The notes under the pieces are model-generated. The model searched no databases, was not told the DNA's origin, and was given only the letters and a program-made list of their open reading frames with translations. Positions 38,400 to 64,000 of a stretch of DNA of 64,000 nt are shown in pieces; within the stretch, counting starts at the first letter, position 1, and the number at the start of each line of letters is the position of its first letter. The position numbers were made by a program, and so were the translations under genes. Source of the DNA: Ornithorhynchus anatinus (Eukaryota; Chordata; Mammalia; Monotremata; Ornithorhynchidae). The stretch lies in the NCBI RefSeq assembly GCF_004115215.2, contig NC_041750.1:1798001-1862000 (forward strand). Reading direction: 5' to 3'.

Positions 38400-39175
38400 T
38401 CTGAAAATTCATTTATCTCAACAAACTGTTCATATACATTGTTGCCCCATTCACAAGTCTCGCTCACTACTCTACTTGTGCTTCCCTCGTATTTCTTCGA
38501 TTCTTGCAGCCGTGCTTTTCTGAGATACAGTTTAAATACATTTTAACAATAATTGGCGTTTGTCTAGATTTTGTTTTTCTTCAGAAATAAGAAAAGCAAG
38601 GAGACGTGAAATTATAGGTTTTTTTGTAGTTAACGGGGAAGAGCAAAGCAATGTATCTCTTACATTTTAAATAGGACAATATTGTCACCAAAATGCACTT
38701 AAAAAACCACTATCCATTACAACAGCCCCAATCCATTTCTAACTTAGACAGCACTACTATATTTGGTTCTTTTCTTATGATAGAAGAATAAAGATGTTTA
38801 GAGGCAACAACATCCGGGGTCCTTTAGGAAGGGAACATGTCGGTTTGAGTCAGAAGCAAGGTTGTTTGATCTCATTCTAATTTTACTTAAAAACCAAAGA
38901 CCATGATTTTTATCGGGGAGCAAATCAATCATTGAGTTAAAGTTGCCCAAAAAAGACCATATCTGGTCCCCAAATCGAAAGATTAGAGCTATAATCGGTT
39001 GGACTAGAAATATTTGAGTAACAGGAGAAAGATATAAGCAACATTTGTAATTATGATACAATTTTAACAGAAAATAATAGCTACACTACTATTCGTTGGA
39101 AATTAAAATGGTGGAAAATTCCATCAAAATGAATATAACTGATCCTTCTGAAAGCATACGCCCTAAGAGATCTTT
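38400..39175. other. Spacer between beta genes, nothing recognised
   Basis: AT-rich sequence without a gene. I could not assign any repeat here. Confidence 0.4.
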
Positions 39176-41806
<2,631 letters not shown>

Positions 41807-41810
41807 TTAT

Positions 41811-41829
41811 CCTACTGCGCCACCATGTG
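41811..41829 (-). promoter_or_regulatory. Beta CSE, weakened copy
   Basis: Plus-strand CCTACTGCGCCACCATGTG. GCGCCACC is kept, but CAGCG is changed to CTGCG and the distal CGCG to TGTG. About 245 bp before the ATG. Confidence 0.6.
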
Positions 41830-42550
41830 TCTCCATTGAGAATGCATTTCTCTAAGAAATAATGTAACCATAGCCTTTTATGAGAGACCTTCGTGTGACA
41901 CAAACAATACTCCATTAAACTTTTCCTTATTTACTGAAATAATGCCGGATTTTTTGATGAAGTTCATGGAGGAAAACTATTAGGAAGTAGAGAAATTACA
42001 GACTCTTTCTTAACCCATGGCACTTATGGATAAAATAGCAAACTTCTGCTATAACATACAAAGAAGATTTCTTTTAAGGAAGAAGAAGATAAAAAGAAGC
42101 AGCCCTCGATTTAAGAGGCCTAATCATGGAGCAAAACCAAGGTATTATTCATTTTCCGTGTTCTTTTATTATGAGGAAATTTAAAAGTTTTGAAATCACT
42201 GCAGGGTTGCACTTTGGATTGGCAGAGAGTCGGTTTCAGTCTTTGAGCATACGGTATTCTCTTTGAAACAGGCCAAATACTCTAAAACGTGGGACTCTGG
42301 TGAAGGGGGAATTAGTGTCTGAAAGTTGCGAATGAAAATGACAGTTATTGGTAGTTTAGTTGTAACCCAAGAGCTAGGTGAGGTAGGACTAAAACCATTG
42401 GTTTAGAAGAGGAAGATGACCAATATTTGTAATCATTATGAAAGTCATATCTTAAAATTAAATATGTATAAACAACAAGAAATGAGGGGATGGAGAGTTT
42501 TTATAAAGTACTCAAACCGCTCGTTAAGAAAATTATTTCCTAAGAATACT
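41830..42550. other. Spacer between beta genes, nothing recognised
   Basis: No gene. A minus-strand AATAAA at 42165-42170 lies about 385 bp after the stop at 42551 and is one possible polyadenylation signal. Confidence 0.35.
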
Positions 42551-44986
<2,436 letters not shown>

Positions 44987-45141
44987 CTACAATCCACATT
45001 CCTGGAGCTACAGTCTTATCTCGATTGTTCCCACCGGCTTTAAATATGCAGATCTGTAGCACTTTACAAAGACTCCGTCACTATCCCAGCCCCAAGTAAT
45101 GCAAATCGCCCTTCTTGCTTGCCTCTCCTATTGTGACTAAC

Positions 45142-45156
45142 TGGATAATGGAGTCC
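45142..45156 (-). promoter_or_regulatory. Beta promoter second block (TGGATAATGGAGTCC)
   Basis: One change from the consensus, 36 bp from the CSE. Confidence 0.5.
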
Positions 45157-45191
45157 ACTGGGTCTGCAGTTTTGTTTCTTCGCATTCTTAG

Positions 45192-45210
45192 CCTGCATCG
45201 CCACCTGGCG
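45192..45210 (-). promoter_or_regulatory. Beta CSE / candidate CTCF site
   Basis: Plus-strand CCTGCATCGCCACCTGGCG, about 250 bp before the ATG at 44941. The CGCT box reads CGAT on the sense strand, a change not seen in the other beta copies. Confidence 0.65.
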
Positions 45211-45324
45211 TCGGTTCTGCGAATTCTAAGATTTCAGGAAAATGTCATATTCGTTGTTGGGTTGCAAAGAGTTGGCTAGTTACACCGGGTTTTTTGTTTG
45301 CTTGCTTGTTTGCTTTTGTTTTAA

Positions 45325-45590
45325 TGGCATTTGTTAAGCACCTAGTATATGTCAGGCATTATACTAAGCACTGGGGAAGATACAAGCTAATCAGGTTGGA
45401 CACAGTCCATGGTCCCACATGGGGCTCTCGGTCTTAATGTCCATTTACAGATGAGATAAATGAAGCACAGAGAACTTAAGTGATTTGCCCAAGGTTACAC
45501 AGAAGACAAGCGGTGGATCTGGGATTCGAATCCAAGTCCTGCTGATTCCCAAGCCTGTGCTCTATCCACTAGGCAAAACTGCTTCTCTAT
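45325..45590 (-). mobile_element. Mon-1-type CORE-SINE, full length
   Basis: Inverted: TTGTTAAGCACCTAGTATAT, CATTTACAGATGAGATAAAT, and the head at CACTAGGCAAAACTGCTTCTC. A TTTG/CTTG-rich run precedes it at 45291-45322. Confidence 0.8.
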
Positions 45591-45819
45591 ATTATATGAT
45601 GCCAAAATACAATATTAAGGAGGGTGATGGGTACAGTATAATATATTTTATTCCTTGTACTCAGATCTTTAGAAAATCCGAAGCTTTCTGAAGACTTCGT
45701 ACTCTTGTGTGGTCTAAACCAACTGTGTACAATTCCTAAGAGTCTTGAAAAAAACAGCTGATAGGATAGAATTATTTCCAATAGAGATACCAGTCCATTA
45801 ACCTGATCAGGTGTAAGAA

Positions 45820-45905
45820 ACATTCATTCAATCGTATTTATTAAGCGCTTACTGTGTAAAGAGTACTGAACGAAGGTTTTGGGAGAGTACGATTGCAAAG
45901 TTATA
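45820..45905 (-). mobile_element. L2 LINE 3' end
   Basis: Inverted terminus ATTCATTCAATCGTATTTAT followed by AAGCGCTTACTGTG and GGGAGAGTACGATTGCAA. Confidence 0.65.
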
Positions 45906-46479
45906 TTTTGGGAGTTCAAACTCAATTAAAATTCAAATTAGGTCCCGATAACTTACTAAAACACAAAAGGTCCTCAGAGGCAGCAGTTGCATCTAAATTG
46001 GAGCATTAAATGTTTATGTAATAATTCAGAATACTTGGAAATGAAATAGTGTTTATATCTCAAATATGTGGATTTTTTTTTGTTCCTTTTAGACTTAGAA
46101 AATAACACAGTGGTCCACTAAAGAAGATTCTGAATACGTTTGCAAATAATGCTAAAACCATTGATAAACATCAAACACACTAAACATGATGTTTAATAGG
46201 ATGGAGTTTCATATTAGAGGAGTTTAGAATACTATAGAAAAATGGAAGTAAATTTCTTTTAAAGGAATTTAATTTAACGAAACAGAAAACAACAGGTGGA
46301 AGAATATACAAATATAAAGAGGAACAGTGAATCATTCAAACTAAGAGAAGGGTCACGATATTCAATAAGATATGCAGAATGAAGTTCGGGAGAAATATCT
46401 ATGAAAAAACAATACTGTCATTCCTAATAAATCATATTTAGAGAAATTCGCTTCACTTCTGAATGGAGGGCGAAACGCT
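45906..46479. other. Spacer between beta genes, nothing recognised
   Basis: AT-rich, no gene or nameable repeat seen. Confidence 0.4.
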
Positions 46480-48876
<2,397 letters not shown>

Positions 48877-49032
48877 CTACAAACCACCCTTCTGAAGCCA
48901 CGACACTAAATTGATTTCTCTCAACGACTAGGTATATGGTGATTTGTAGCTTTTTCCAAGGGACCCCGACACTATCACAGCCCCGAGTAATGCTACTCTC
49001 CCTTCCTGCTTGCCTTTTCACTGTTGTCTTCC

Positions 49033-49047
49033 TGAATAATGGAGCCC
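49033..49047 (-). promoter_or_regulatory. Beta promoter second block (TGAATAATGGAGCCC)
   Basis: One change from the consensus. Spacing to the CSE is 30 bp here instead of 36. Confidence 0.5.
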
Positions 49048-49076
49048 ACTGCAGTTTGGTTCATTCACATTCTTAG

Positions 49077-49095
49077 CCTGCAGCGCCATCTCGCG
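49077..49095 (-). promoter_or_regulatory. Beta CSE / candidate CTCF site
   Basis: Plus-strand CCTGCAGCGCCATCTCGCG, about 246 bp before the ATG at 48831. Confidence 0.72.
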
Positions 49096-49469
49096 TCTGT
49101 ACTGAGAATTCTGATCAGTAAACTGATTTATTCGCAATTGGGTCACATGAGTTGGCAAATGAGTCTGGTCATATTATCGGGCATTTTTGATATAAGAAAG
49201 GTTTATTCCTTATGTTTTGATCCACTGGGAGCCCTATAATATCAGAAGACTTTATACATCTGTGAGTCCCAGACCACTGTCTACAAATTCAGCTGCATCA
49301 TGAGAAGTTTGCTCCACAAGGTTCAGTTATTTCTAGTTAAGATATATCTGTCAATCATTCCGCTCTCATAACGAGATATAATTTCTAATTCCGGTGTTAT
49401 GATTATGACCATTCAACAATAATGAAATTGGCTTGTAGAAAAGATTTATTGATTTAGCCAAGTCGAAAA

Positions 49470-49750
49470 GAGGGAAGCAGTGTCGCCTAGTGGAGGGAGC
49501 ACAGGCCTGGGCCTCGGAATCAGAAGGATCTGGGTTCCTATCCTGGCTCTGCCACCCATCTGCTGTGTGATCTTGGGCAGCTCACTTAATTTCTCTGTGT
49601 CTCAGTTTTCTCATCTGTAAAATAGGGATTAAGACTGTGAGCCCTATGGAGGAAAAGATCTGTGTCCAACCCGATTTTCTTGTATCTACCGCAGGGCTTA
49701 ACACAGAGCCTGGCACATAGTAAGCGTCTAACAAATATCATTATTATCTG
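49470..49750 (+). mobile_element. Mon-1-type CORE-SINE, full length
   Basis: Well-preserved: AGCAGTGTCGCCTAGTGGAG head, TCAGAAGGATCTGGGTTCCT, CTCATCTGTAAAATAGGGAT, CATAGTAAGCGTCTAACAAAT and an ATT tail. Confidence 0.85.
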
Positions 49751-50570
49751 GGTAGTAGTCAATATCAGTCCATTGATTTTTTATAAATTTTAGTGAAGCA
49801 GAATTTAAGTATCCATTGCATGCTATAGGTACTGCCAAATGCCCTATTTTAATAAAAGTTGAACATTAATCAAGGTTATATTAAGCTTTGAGAAAATTCA
49901 GTGCAATAAAAAAATTACCCAAAAAAACCTACATTAAGTGACTCCAGAAAATGGGTCCTCAACCAAATATTGAGAATTCCACCTAAATACCCAGTCTAAA
50001 TTATATTTTGGGAAACTGAAATACCTCAGTTACTTTACATAAATAACAAAAAAACACCCCTTCAATAACCACCATTCTCTGTAAATTTCAGTCGGACTTT
50101 ACCCAGTTATTCTGGCAATTAAGAAATTACATATCATTAAAACCTCAGAAATTTAGTAATTTTTCTACTGATCCGTGTATTTACATCTGTCCCTTCCTTC
50201 TCATATGATTGTCCCTTAGAGAGATCTTGTCAGTGTTGGCAAATGATGCTAATACCATATAATAATATCAAAGCCACTAGAAGAAAAGAGCCATATTTTA
50301 ATCAATTGAAATTTTGGTGCATCAGAAAAGAAAAAAACGAAGTTCTTTTGAACTATTTTTATTTTAATGAAGCAAAAAACAAGATGAGTCGCATACACAA
50401 TAGCTGAAAGAGGGCTTCTGAACCATTCAGATGAGAGGCAATATCACAATATTCTATCAGATATCTTCAGGATTATTTTGGTTTAAATAAAGGATAGAAA
50501 ACGACCTGAAAACACATCGATTAAAAACATCATTAACCCTAATGAAACCCACTGAGTTAAATTAGCTTTG
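49751..50570. other. Spacer between beta genes, nothing recognised
   Basis: AT-rich, no gene. 3' flank of the gene ending at 50571. Confidence 0.4.
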
Positions 50571-53054
<2,484 letters not shown>

Positions 53055-53176
53055 CTAAAGGGTCATTCCGATTTTTTAAATGTAATGCTCGCAATGTTTG
53101 CAGAAGCAACCGATCCTTCCCCAGGTCCGCCGACAGAACCAGCCGGTTCCTACCAGTCTTTCCCTTGTTGTCTCAT

Positions 53177-53191
53177 TGAGTAATGGAGTCC
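53177..53191 (-). promoter_or_regulatory. Beta promoter second block (TGAGTAATGGAGTCC)
   Basis: One change from the consensus, 36 bp from the CSE. Confidence 0.5.
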
Positions 53192-53226
53192 GCAGTGTAT
53201 GCAGTTCTCTATAGGAACTTTCTTAT

Positions 53227-53245
53227 CCTACAGCGCCACCTCGCG
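53227..53245 (-). promoter_or_regulatory. Beta CSE / candidate CTCF site
   Basis: Plus-strand CCTACAGCGCCACCTCGCG, about 260 bp before the ATG at 52967. Confidence 0.75.
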
Positions 53246-53249
53246 TTTT

Positions 53250-54007
53250 TAATGAGAATTCATATGTTTCAGAAAATCCCAGTTAAATACATTTTAAAAT
53301 GATAGAATATCACTCTAAACTATACCCGTTTTTCATCGTTTTTTAGATGCACACTGTTTTTTCTTAGATAACCAAAGCAAGCATCGATGTGTCTATTTGA
53401 CCATTACTAACACTTTTCTGGTAACAAAAGTCTTTAGATTTTATCAAAGAAAATGGATTGAGAGGCATCAAATTACATAGTCTTTTTTTCTTAACCAGAA
53501 CAAGGAATTTACAAAATATTGAATATTGGCCGGCAGGGCAGGGATGTTGAAACCAAATGAGTTTTAAGGAAAACTTGTTTTTCAAATCCTTCCAACCATA
53601 GATCAAGAAGAGGCATTATTCCTTAACTGGATTATATTCTTAAAATAGGGGAATATGATCTTTAGAGTTAATATCCGCCGCTCATAGGTACGGATAATGG
53701 CAACTTGAAGGAGAGGCAGGGTGTTCTGTTTTCTTTAGAGACTAAAATCCAGAAACTAGTGTCTGAAGATTGATAATGAAAATTAAAATTTCGGGGCCTC
53801 TTTTGAAAACTTTAAGTGTTATTAAGATTAAATCAGAAACCTCCTAGGCAAAGGAATTTATTATGGATGTATTTTTTAACCGTTACCACACCTGTTACAC
53901 AAATTTAAAACTTTAGATGCATTACAGATATTTGGGGAAAAATTGTGGAAAAATATCTGCTCGTATCAGAGCGATTCTTTCGGAAAAGCTCATACTAGGC
54001 GAGTTCC
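53250..54007. other. Spacer between beta genes, nothing recognised
   Basis: AT-rich, no gene, no clear SINE. Confidence 0.4.
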
Positions 54008-56494
<2,487 letters not shown>

Positions 56495-56595
56495 TTAAAT
56501 GTGCTGCTCCCAGCCCTTGCAGAAGAATCCGACCCTTCCCCAGCTCTGCTGACAAAGCCTCCCTTTTCCTACCAGCCTCTCTGCTGTTTTCTCCC

Positions 56596-56610
56596 TTAGT
56601 AATGGAGTCC
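56596..56610 (-). promoter_or_regulatory. Beta promoter second block (TTAGTAATGGAGTCC)
   Basis: Two changes from the consensus, 36 bp from the CSE. Confidence 0.5.
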
Positions 56611-56645
56611 ACCGTAACTGCAGTTCTTTGTCTGCGCCTTCTTGT

Positions 56646-56664
56646 CCTGCAGCGCCACCTCGCG
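56646..56664 (-). promoter_or_regulatory. Beta CSE / candidate CTCF site
   Basis: Plus-strand CCTGCAGCGCCACCTCGCG, the consensus form, about 248 bp before the ATG at 56398. Confidence 0.78.
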
Positions 56665-56854
56665 ATTTTATTGAGAATTTCTTTTCCTTGAACTCCTCAT
56701 TAAATATGTTTTTCAATTACAAAATCTCGCTCGATACCCCATTTGTTTTTTCTCGTACTTTTCGGGTGCATACGCTCATAGTGTTCTGAGGTAAAAAGAA
56801 GTCAGTATCGGGTTTGTCTATTTTGACAAGAGCTGACGTTTGTCTCCCTACTCC

Positions 56855-56935
56855 ATTGTGTTTTACTCTCCCAAGCATTTACTACAGTGCTTTGCGCATT
56901 GTAAGTGCTCAGCTAATGCTATTGATCTATTGGTA
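56855..56935 (+). mobile_element. L2 LINE 3' end
   Basis: ACTCTCCCAAGCATTTACTA, then GTGCTTTGCGCATTGTAAGT and a CAGCTAATGCTATTGAT terminus. Confidence 0.6.
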
Positions 56936-57044
56936 GTAACAAGTGATTTATATTTTGTGAAGAAAAAGGGTAGAGAGTGGTCAAATTACATATCTTGTTC
57001 TTAATGTCAGAGTTGTACAAAATAGTGAATTTCTGCCTATGCTC

Positions 57045-57315
57045 GTCAAGAAGCAGGATGGCCTAATGGATAGAGCACTGGCCTGGGAATTAGAAGGACC
57101 TGGGTTCTGTTCCCGGTCTGTAGTGTGACTTTGGGCACGTCACTTCACTTCTTTCTGCTTCAGTTACTTCATCTGTAAAATGGGCATTGACACTGTGAAC
57201 CCTTTATGGAACGGGGACTGGGACCAACTTGATTTACTTGTATCCACCCCAGTACTTGGTACAGTGCCTGGTACATAGTAAGCGCTTAACAAATACCATC
57301 ATCATCATCATCAAG
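57045..57315 (+). mobile_element. Mon-1-type CORE-SINE with ATC tail
   Basis: Head GGATGGCCTAATGGATAGAG, TAGAAGGACCTGGGTTCTGT, CTTCATCTGTAAAATGGGCA, AGTAAGCGCTTAACAAATAC and an (ATC)n tail. Confidence 0.85.
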
Positions 57316-57824
57316 AAGAGTTGTTTCCACTAAAGTAAATTTAATGAAAGTCTGTGTTTTAAAACCCACCAAATATAGGAAAAAATAAAAATGCCTCATT
57401 TACTCATTTCTAGGTTTTACAATTGAGGAATAAAATTTTTGGAGTCAATATCAGAGTTCTTATGGGTAGGAAGAGTTTCACCTTGAACCAGAAGTGAAGT
57501 AGTTTGATCTCTTTAACAGAATTTAAATCCAAAAATCAGTTTTCTGCCTTGCAACAAACTAATCAGTATTCCTATGGATTTAGAATTAAAATAAAAATTT
57601 AGACTCTCATTTGAAAGAATAAATGGCATTAGGTTTTACCAGAAATATTTGGTTATAGGAGGATTGTATGACTGTATCTTCTAAATTTAATCAATTCTGT
57701 CACCTAAAACTAAAAGCATCCAATGCACTAGCAACTTTTGAGAATTAACATTGTTGGAAAAAAAACCACCCTGCTTCTCAACAGCATAATGCTTATTTGG
57801 GAATAGCTTGTCATAGGGACTCTT
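57316..57824. other. Spacer between beta genes, nothing recognised
   Basis: AT-rich, no gene. 3' flank of the gene ending at 57825. Confidence 0.4.
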
Positions 57825-60224
<2,400 letters not shown>

Positions 60225-60391
60225 TCACTCTCGTTTTCAACAGTGCTACTCTCAGTTCAAATGCTGCAAGCTGTCTTTTGTTTCTAAATCCTAAATGTAC
60301 AAGGTTGATGTAACCCTTTCCGATGGCACCGACCCTTCCCCAGCCCCTAATAAAAACACCTCCTTTCTCTTGCTTCTCCCGGAATCTGCCT

Positions 60392-60406
60392 CAGAGAATG
60401 GAGTTC
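60392..60406 (-). promoter_or_regulatory. Beta promoter second block, diverged (CAGAGAATGGAGTTC)
   Basis: The core AATGGAGT is kept, 35 bp from the CSE. Confidence 0.4.
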
Positions 60407-60440
60407 ATAGGATTTGCAGTTCCGTTCACTCATTTTCTTA

Positions 60441-60460
60441 GTCTGTAGCGCCACCGCGCG
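60441..60460 (-). promoter_or_regulatory. Beta CSE / candidate CTCF site
   Basis: Plus-strand GTCTGTAGCGCCACCGCGCG, about 232 bp before the ATG at 60209. Confidence 0.72.
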
Positions 60461-60634
60461 ACTGGACTGAGAATTCATTATTCACAATTTTTTAAGCAAT
60501 TGTGACTATTTTCAAAGGCACAGAGCAGAGCATAACTGAGGTTCCCTAGGGATTAGGGGTTTAAAGAAAGTATTTGTGATACATAGAATTTAGTCAGTTA
60601 TTGATTTAAATTTTTCAGGAAGATATTGAGCATT

Positions 60635-60905
60635 GGGAAGCAGCATGACCTAGTGAATAGAGTCCAGGCCTGGGAGTCAGAACCTGGGTTCTAATCCCAC
60701 TCTGCCACTTGTCTGCTGTGCGCTTTTGGGCACGTTACTTAACTTTTCTGTACCTCAGTTACCTCATCTGTAAAATGGGGATTAATACTGTGAATCCCAT
60801 GTTGACACATGGACTGCAGCCAACTTGATTAGCTTGTATCTACTCCAGCTCTTAGTACAGTGCCTAGCACATAGTATACACTTAACAAATACCGTAGAAA
60901 AAAAC
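60635..60905 (+). mobile_element. Mon-1-type CORE-SINE, full length
   Basis: AGCATGACCTAGTGAATAGA, CTCATCTGTAAAATGGGGAT and ACACTTAACAAATACCGTAG are all present. Confidence 0.85.
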
Positions 60906-61204
60906 AACAACATATTTTGGAGGCTCAGTGATTAGTCAGGGCCTGGTTTTTGTTTGGGAGCATATTTGGGTGTGTGTGTTGTGGGGCTACCCAAAAATCT
61001 GAAAACTAGGCTACTGTCACAGAAAAAATGTTGGTCGGCTGACAGTTTTTTTCCTAAGGTTCTATACTGATTACACATGCAGATCCCCTGCAGTGCCTGA
61101 CGTTCCTTTTTATTTTGCCTCTATATATCATATAGTTTCAGAGGTCTCTGCTTTAAGATAATCATCCTATTTCTAATCACTAAATTCTAGGATGCCCTTT
61201 TGGT

Positions 61205-61700
61205 GGATTATAAGAACATAAGAAAGGTCATTCTTGGTCAGACCAATGTTTCATCCAATCCAGGATCCTATGTAATAGGTGCCCTGCTTGATATCATCTA
61301 GTATCCCTCTTCATCCCCAAATTTCTTTCCAATAGTCAAATTTGGAAAAAAGTTTCCACTCTTTGTGTGATGCTTTTCCCCTTTATTTTGAGCTTCAGCT
61401 TCAGTGAGTGCTATTTCATCCTTTTGTGACAAGACTTATGAGCATTAAGTCTATATATGCCCTGTTCGTTCCAGTCCTGAATTTGTAGACTTCAAAATTG
61501 CCCCTCTGTCAGCCTTTGTATTTCCAAATGGAAGAGTCCTAATACTTTCATATTCTTCTCATCTTGGATTCCCTTCTCTGTATCTTCTCCAGTTCTATTT
61601 TCTATTTCTTAAATTGTAGCAAGCAGCACTGGAGTATTCCAGCTTTGAAAACAACAATGCATATTTTCCCAGTGAGTTTAGCTACAATATTGTAAGGGAA
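61205..61700 (+). mobile_element. L3/CR1-type LINE 3' region, old
   Basis: Begins ATAAGAACATAAGAAAGGTC and GGTCAGACCAATGTTTCATC and continues with GTATCTTCTCCAGTTCTATT and ACTGGAGTATTCCAGC. This is the layout of the CR1/L3 3' untranslated region. No open frame is seen. Confidence 0.55.
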
Positions 61701-62094
61701 TTGGGGAATATCCAAGAATTCGAGCCTGCCTGGTTACAGCTCACTTTGGGGTCAGAATAAATGGTTTCAACTCATGCATTCAGCACCAGAATGTGTGAGT
61801 ACTTCGTCAGAAGTACTTCGTTTTGGTCAGAAAACATACCTCATTTTACAAAGTACTTACAGGATGAGGACTCAAGTGAATAGGTGACATGGAAGTGTTG
61901 AAGGGTCAGTACGTGGGGGAATTAGGGTGGAGAGACGTGAGATAACATCATTATTATTATTTTAGTCCTGATACACACACCCAAGTTAAAAATGTGAAAA
62001 TTTTTTCCCTGACGATTTTAGGACTTCTACACAGAGCATTCTAAATTTCCATTACAGCACACTACACTATTAACTGGAGACCTTCCCTAGTCAA

Positions 62095-62225
62095 TCTGTC
62101 AATCAATCGTATTTGTTGAGCATTTACTATGTGCAGAACATTGTACTAAGTCCTTGAGAGAATAGAATACAAAAGAGTTGTAGACCCTATTCCTGCCCTC
62201 AAGGATCTTATAATCTAGTGTTTTC
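62095..62225 (-). mobile_element. L2 LINE 3' end
   Basis: Inverted terminus AATCAATCGTATTTGTTGAG, then ACTATGTGCAGAACATTGTA and GATCTTATAATCTAGT. Confidence 0.65.
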
Positions 62226-62499
62226 TTTTTGAAATTTTGGGAGACTCTCAAAGCTGTTTGGAAATGCTATGCCTAGATACTAACAATTTCATTAACAAAG
62301 TATCTGGGTAATACAGGCTATTTTGGATCAAATATACAGTCCAATTTTCCCTTGAAAACTCTTCAGCACTGGGAAAAATGTGTATTTCCTGAACCGAATT
62401 ACCACAAACAATGCCCAAAATGAATTACCTGAGGGCTATCCAAGGTTTGCAGCTTTTCCAAGAAAACTCACATGAGCAAGTAATATTTCATTCACAATG

Positions 62500-62870
62500 T
62501 TCTCTTCATCCTCAAATTCAACAGACTATGCTGCTGTCCATATTCAAAGCCCTTCTGAAATTCTAACTCTTTCAATCAGGCTTCCCTGATTGATTTCCAG
62601 TTTCCAAATTGTATAATCTCATTAGCCAGCTCTTGCACTTACGAATTTCTTTATAAGCATCCTCAACATTTATTCACTTGCAAATTGAATATTCAATAAT
62701 TTTGATTACTATGTTTACAAATATTTTTATATCTGACTCCTACAATGAAAAGTTTGCTTCTTGTGGGCAGGAATCTAGCGCTTGTTTTGTAGTCCCCAAG
62801 TGTTTAGTAGAGTGCACTGGGCTCGGAGGGAAATTTAAAAAATACTATTACTATGACAACGACTACTACT
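62500..62870 (+). mobile_element. L2 LINE 3' end
   Basis: TTCAAAGCCCTTCTGAAATTC, CAGGCTTCCCTGATTGATTT, then TTGTGGGCAGGAATCTAGCG and CCCAAGTGTTTAGTAGAGTG. A CTA-repeat run follows at about 62862-62878. Confidence 0.65.
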
Positions 62871-63056
62871 ACTACTATTGCGATTAGGATTACTACCATC
62901 ATTACACGGTTGAAGGGATGGAGAGGGCAGTGAAAAACATGGCAACATAGCCCTAAATACAGAAAAGTTCAAGGAGCAAAAAGGCAATGTTTCATCGATG
63001 ATAAATGTTAAATGTTAAAACAAAAAGATCGATAAAATTAAGGTCCTTCCTCAGAA

Positions 63057-64000
<944 letters not shown>

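Overview
The window is vertebrate genomic DNA from a clustered protocadherin locus. It covers the 3' part of the beta cluster and the 5' part of the gamma cluster. All real genes lie on the minus strand, so transcription runs from position 64000 towards position 1. The intergenic DNA is full of tRNA-headed CORE-SINEs of the Mon-1 type and short 3' ends of L2 LINEs. That pairing at this density is characteristic of monotremes, so platypus or echidna is the most likely source (inference from repeat style, not from a database match).

Right half (about 27 kb to 64 kb): ten single-exon protocadherin-beta-type genes in head-to-tail array. One (63057-64000) is cut by the window edge, eight are ordinary complete beta genes, and one at the 3' end of the array (27298-29727) is divergent and looks most like PCDHB1. 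Each ordinary beta gene has, 230-260 bp before its ATG, a conserved box on the minus strand (CGCG..GGTGGCGCTGCAGG type). This is the CSE/CTCF-type promoter element known for this family. A second conserved block follows it at an almost constant 36 bp. A decayed protocadherin exon fragment lies at about 30.1-30.45 kb.

Boundary (about 20.4-27.3 kb): mostly SINEs. No TAF7 or SLC25A2 coding sequence is visible, although these genes sit between the beta and gamma clusters in human.

Left half (1-23.1 kb): five gamma variable exons in transcription order GA, GA, GB, GA, GB. With the starts chosen here the three GA exons are each exactly 807 codons and the GB exons 805 and 806 codons. Each is open up to an in-phase splice donor, CAG|GT in GA and AAG|GT in GB. 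The three gamma constant exons they should join lie beyond the left edge. A 6 kb spacer between the first two GA exons holds many SINEs and a GC-rich CATGTCGG minisatellite.

Together the genes encode neuronal cell-surface recognition proteins: signal peptide, six cadherin repeats, one membrane span and a subfamily-specific cytoplasmic tail. Each is driven by its own promoter so that neurons display different combinations. EC6, the membrane span and the cytoplasmic tail are strikingly uniform within each subfamily. Near-identical tracts between paralogues indicate recent gene conversion. I found no unrelated or foreign gene system.
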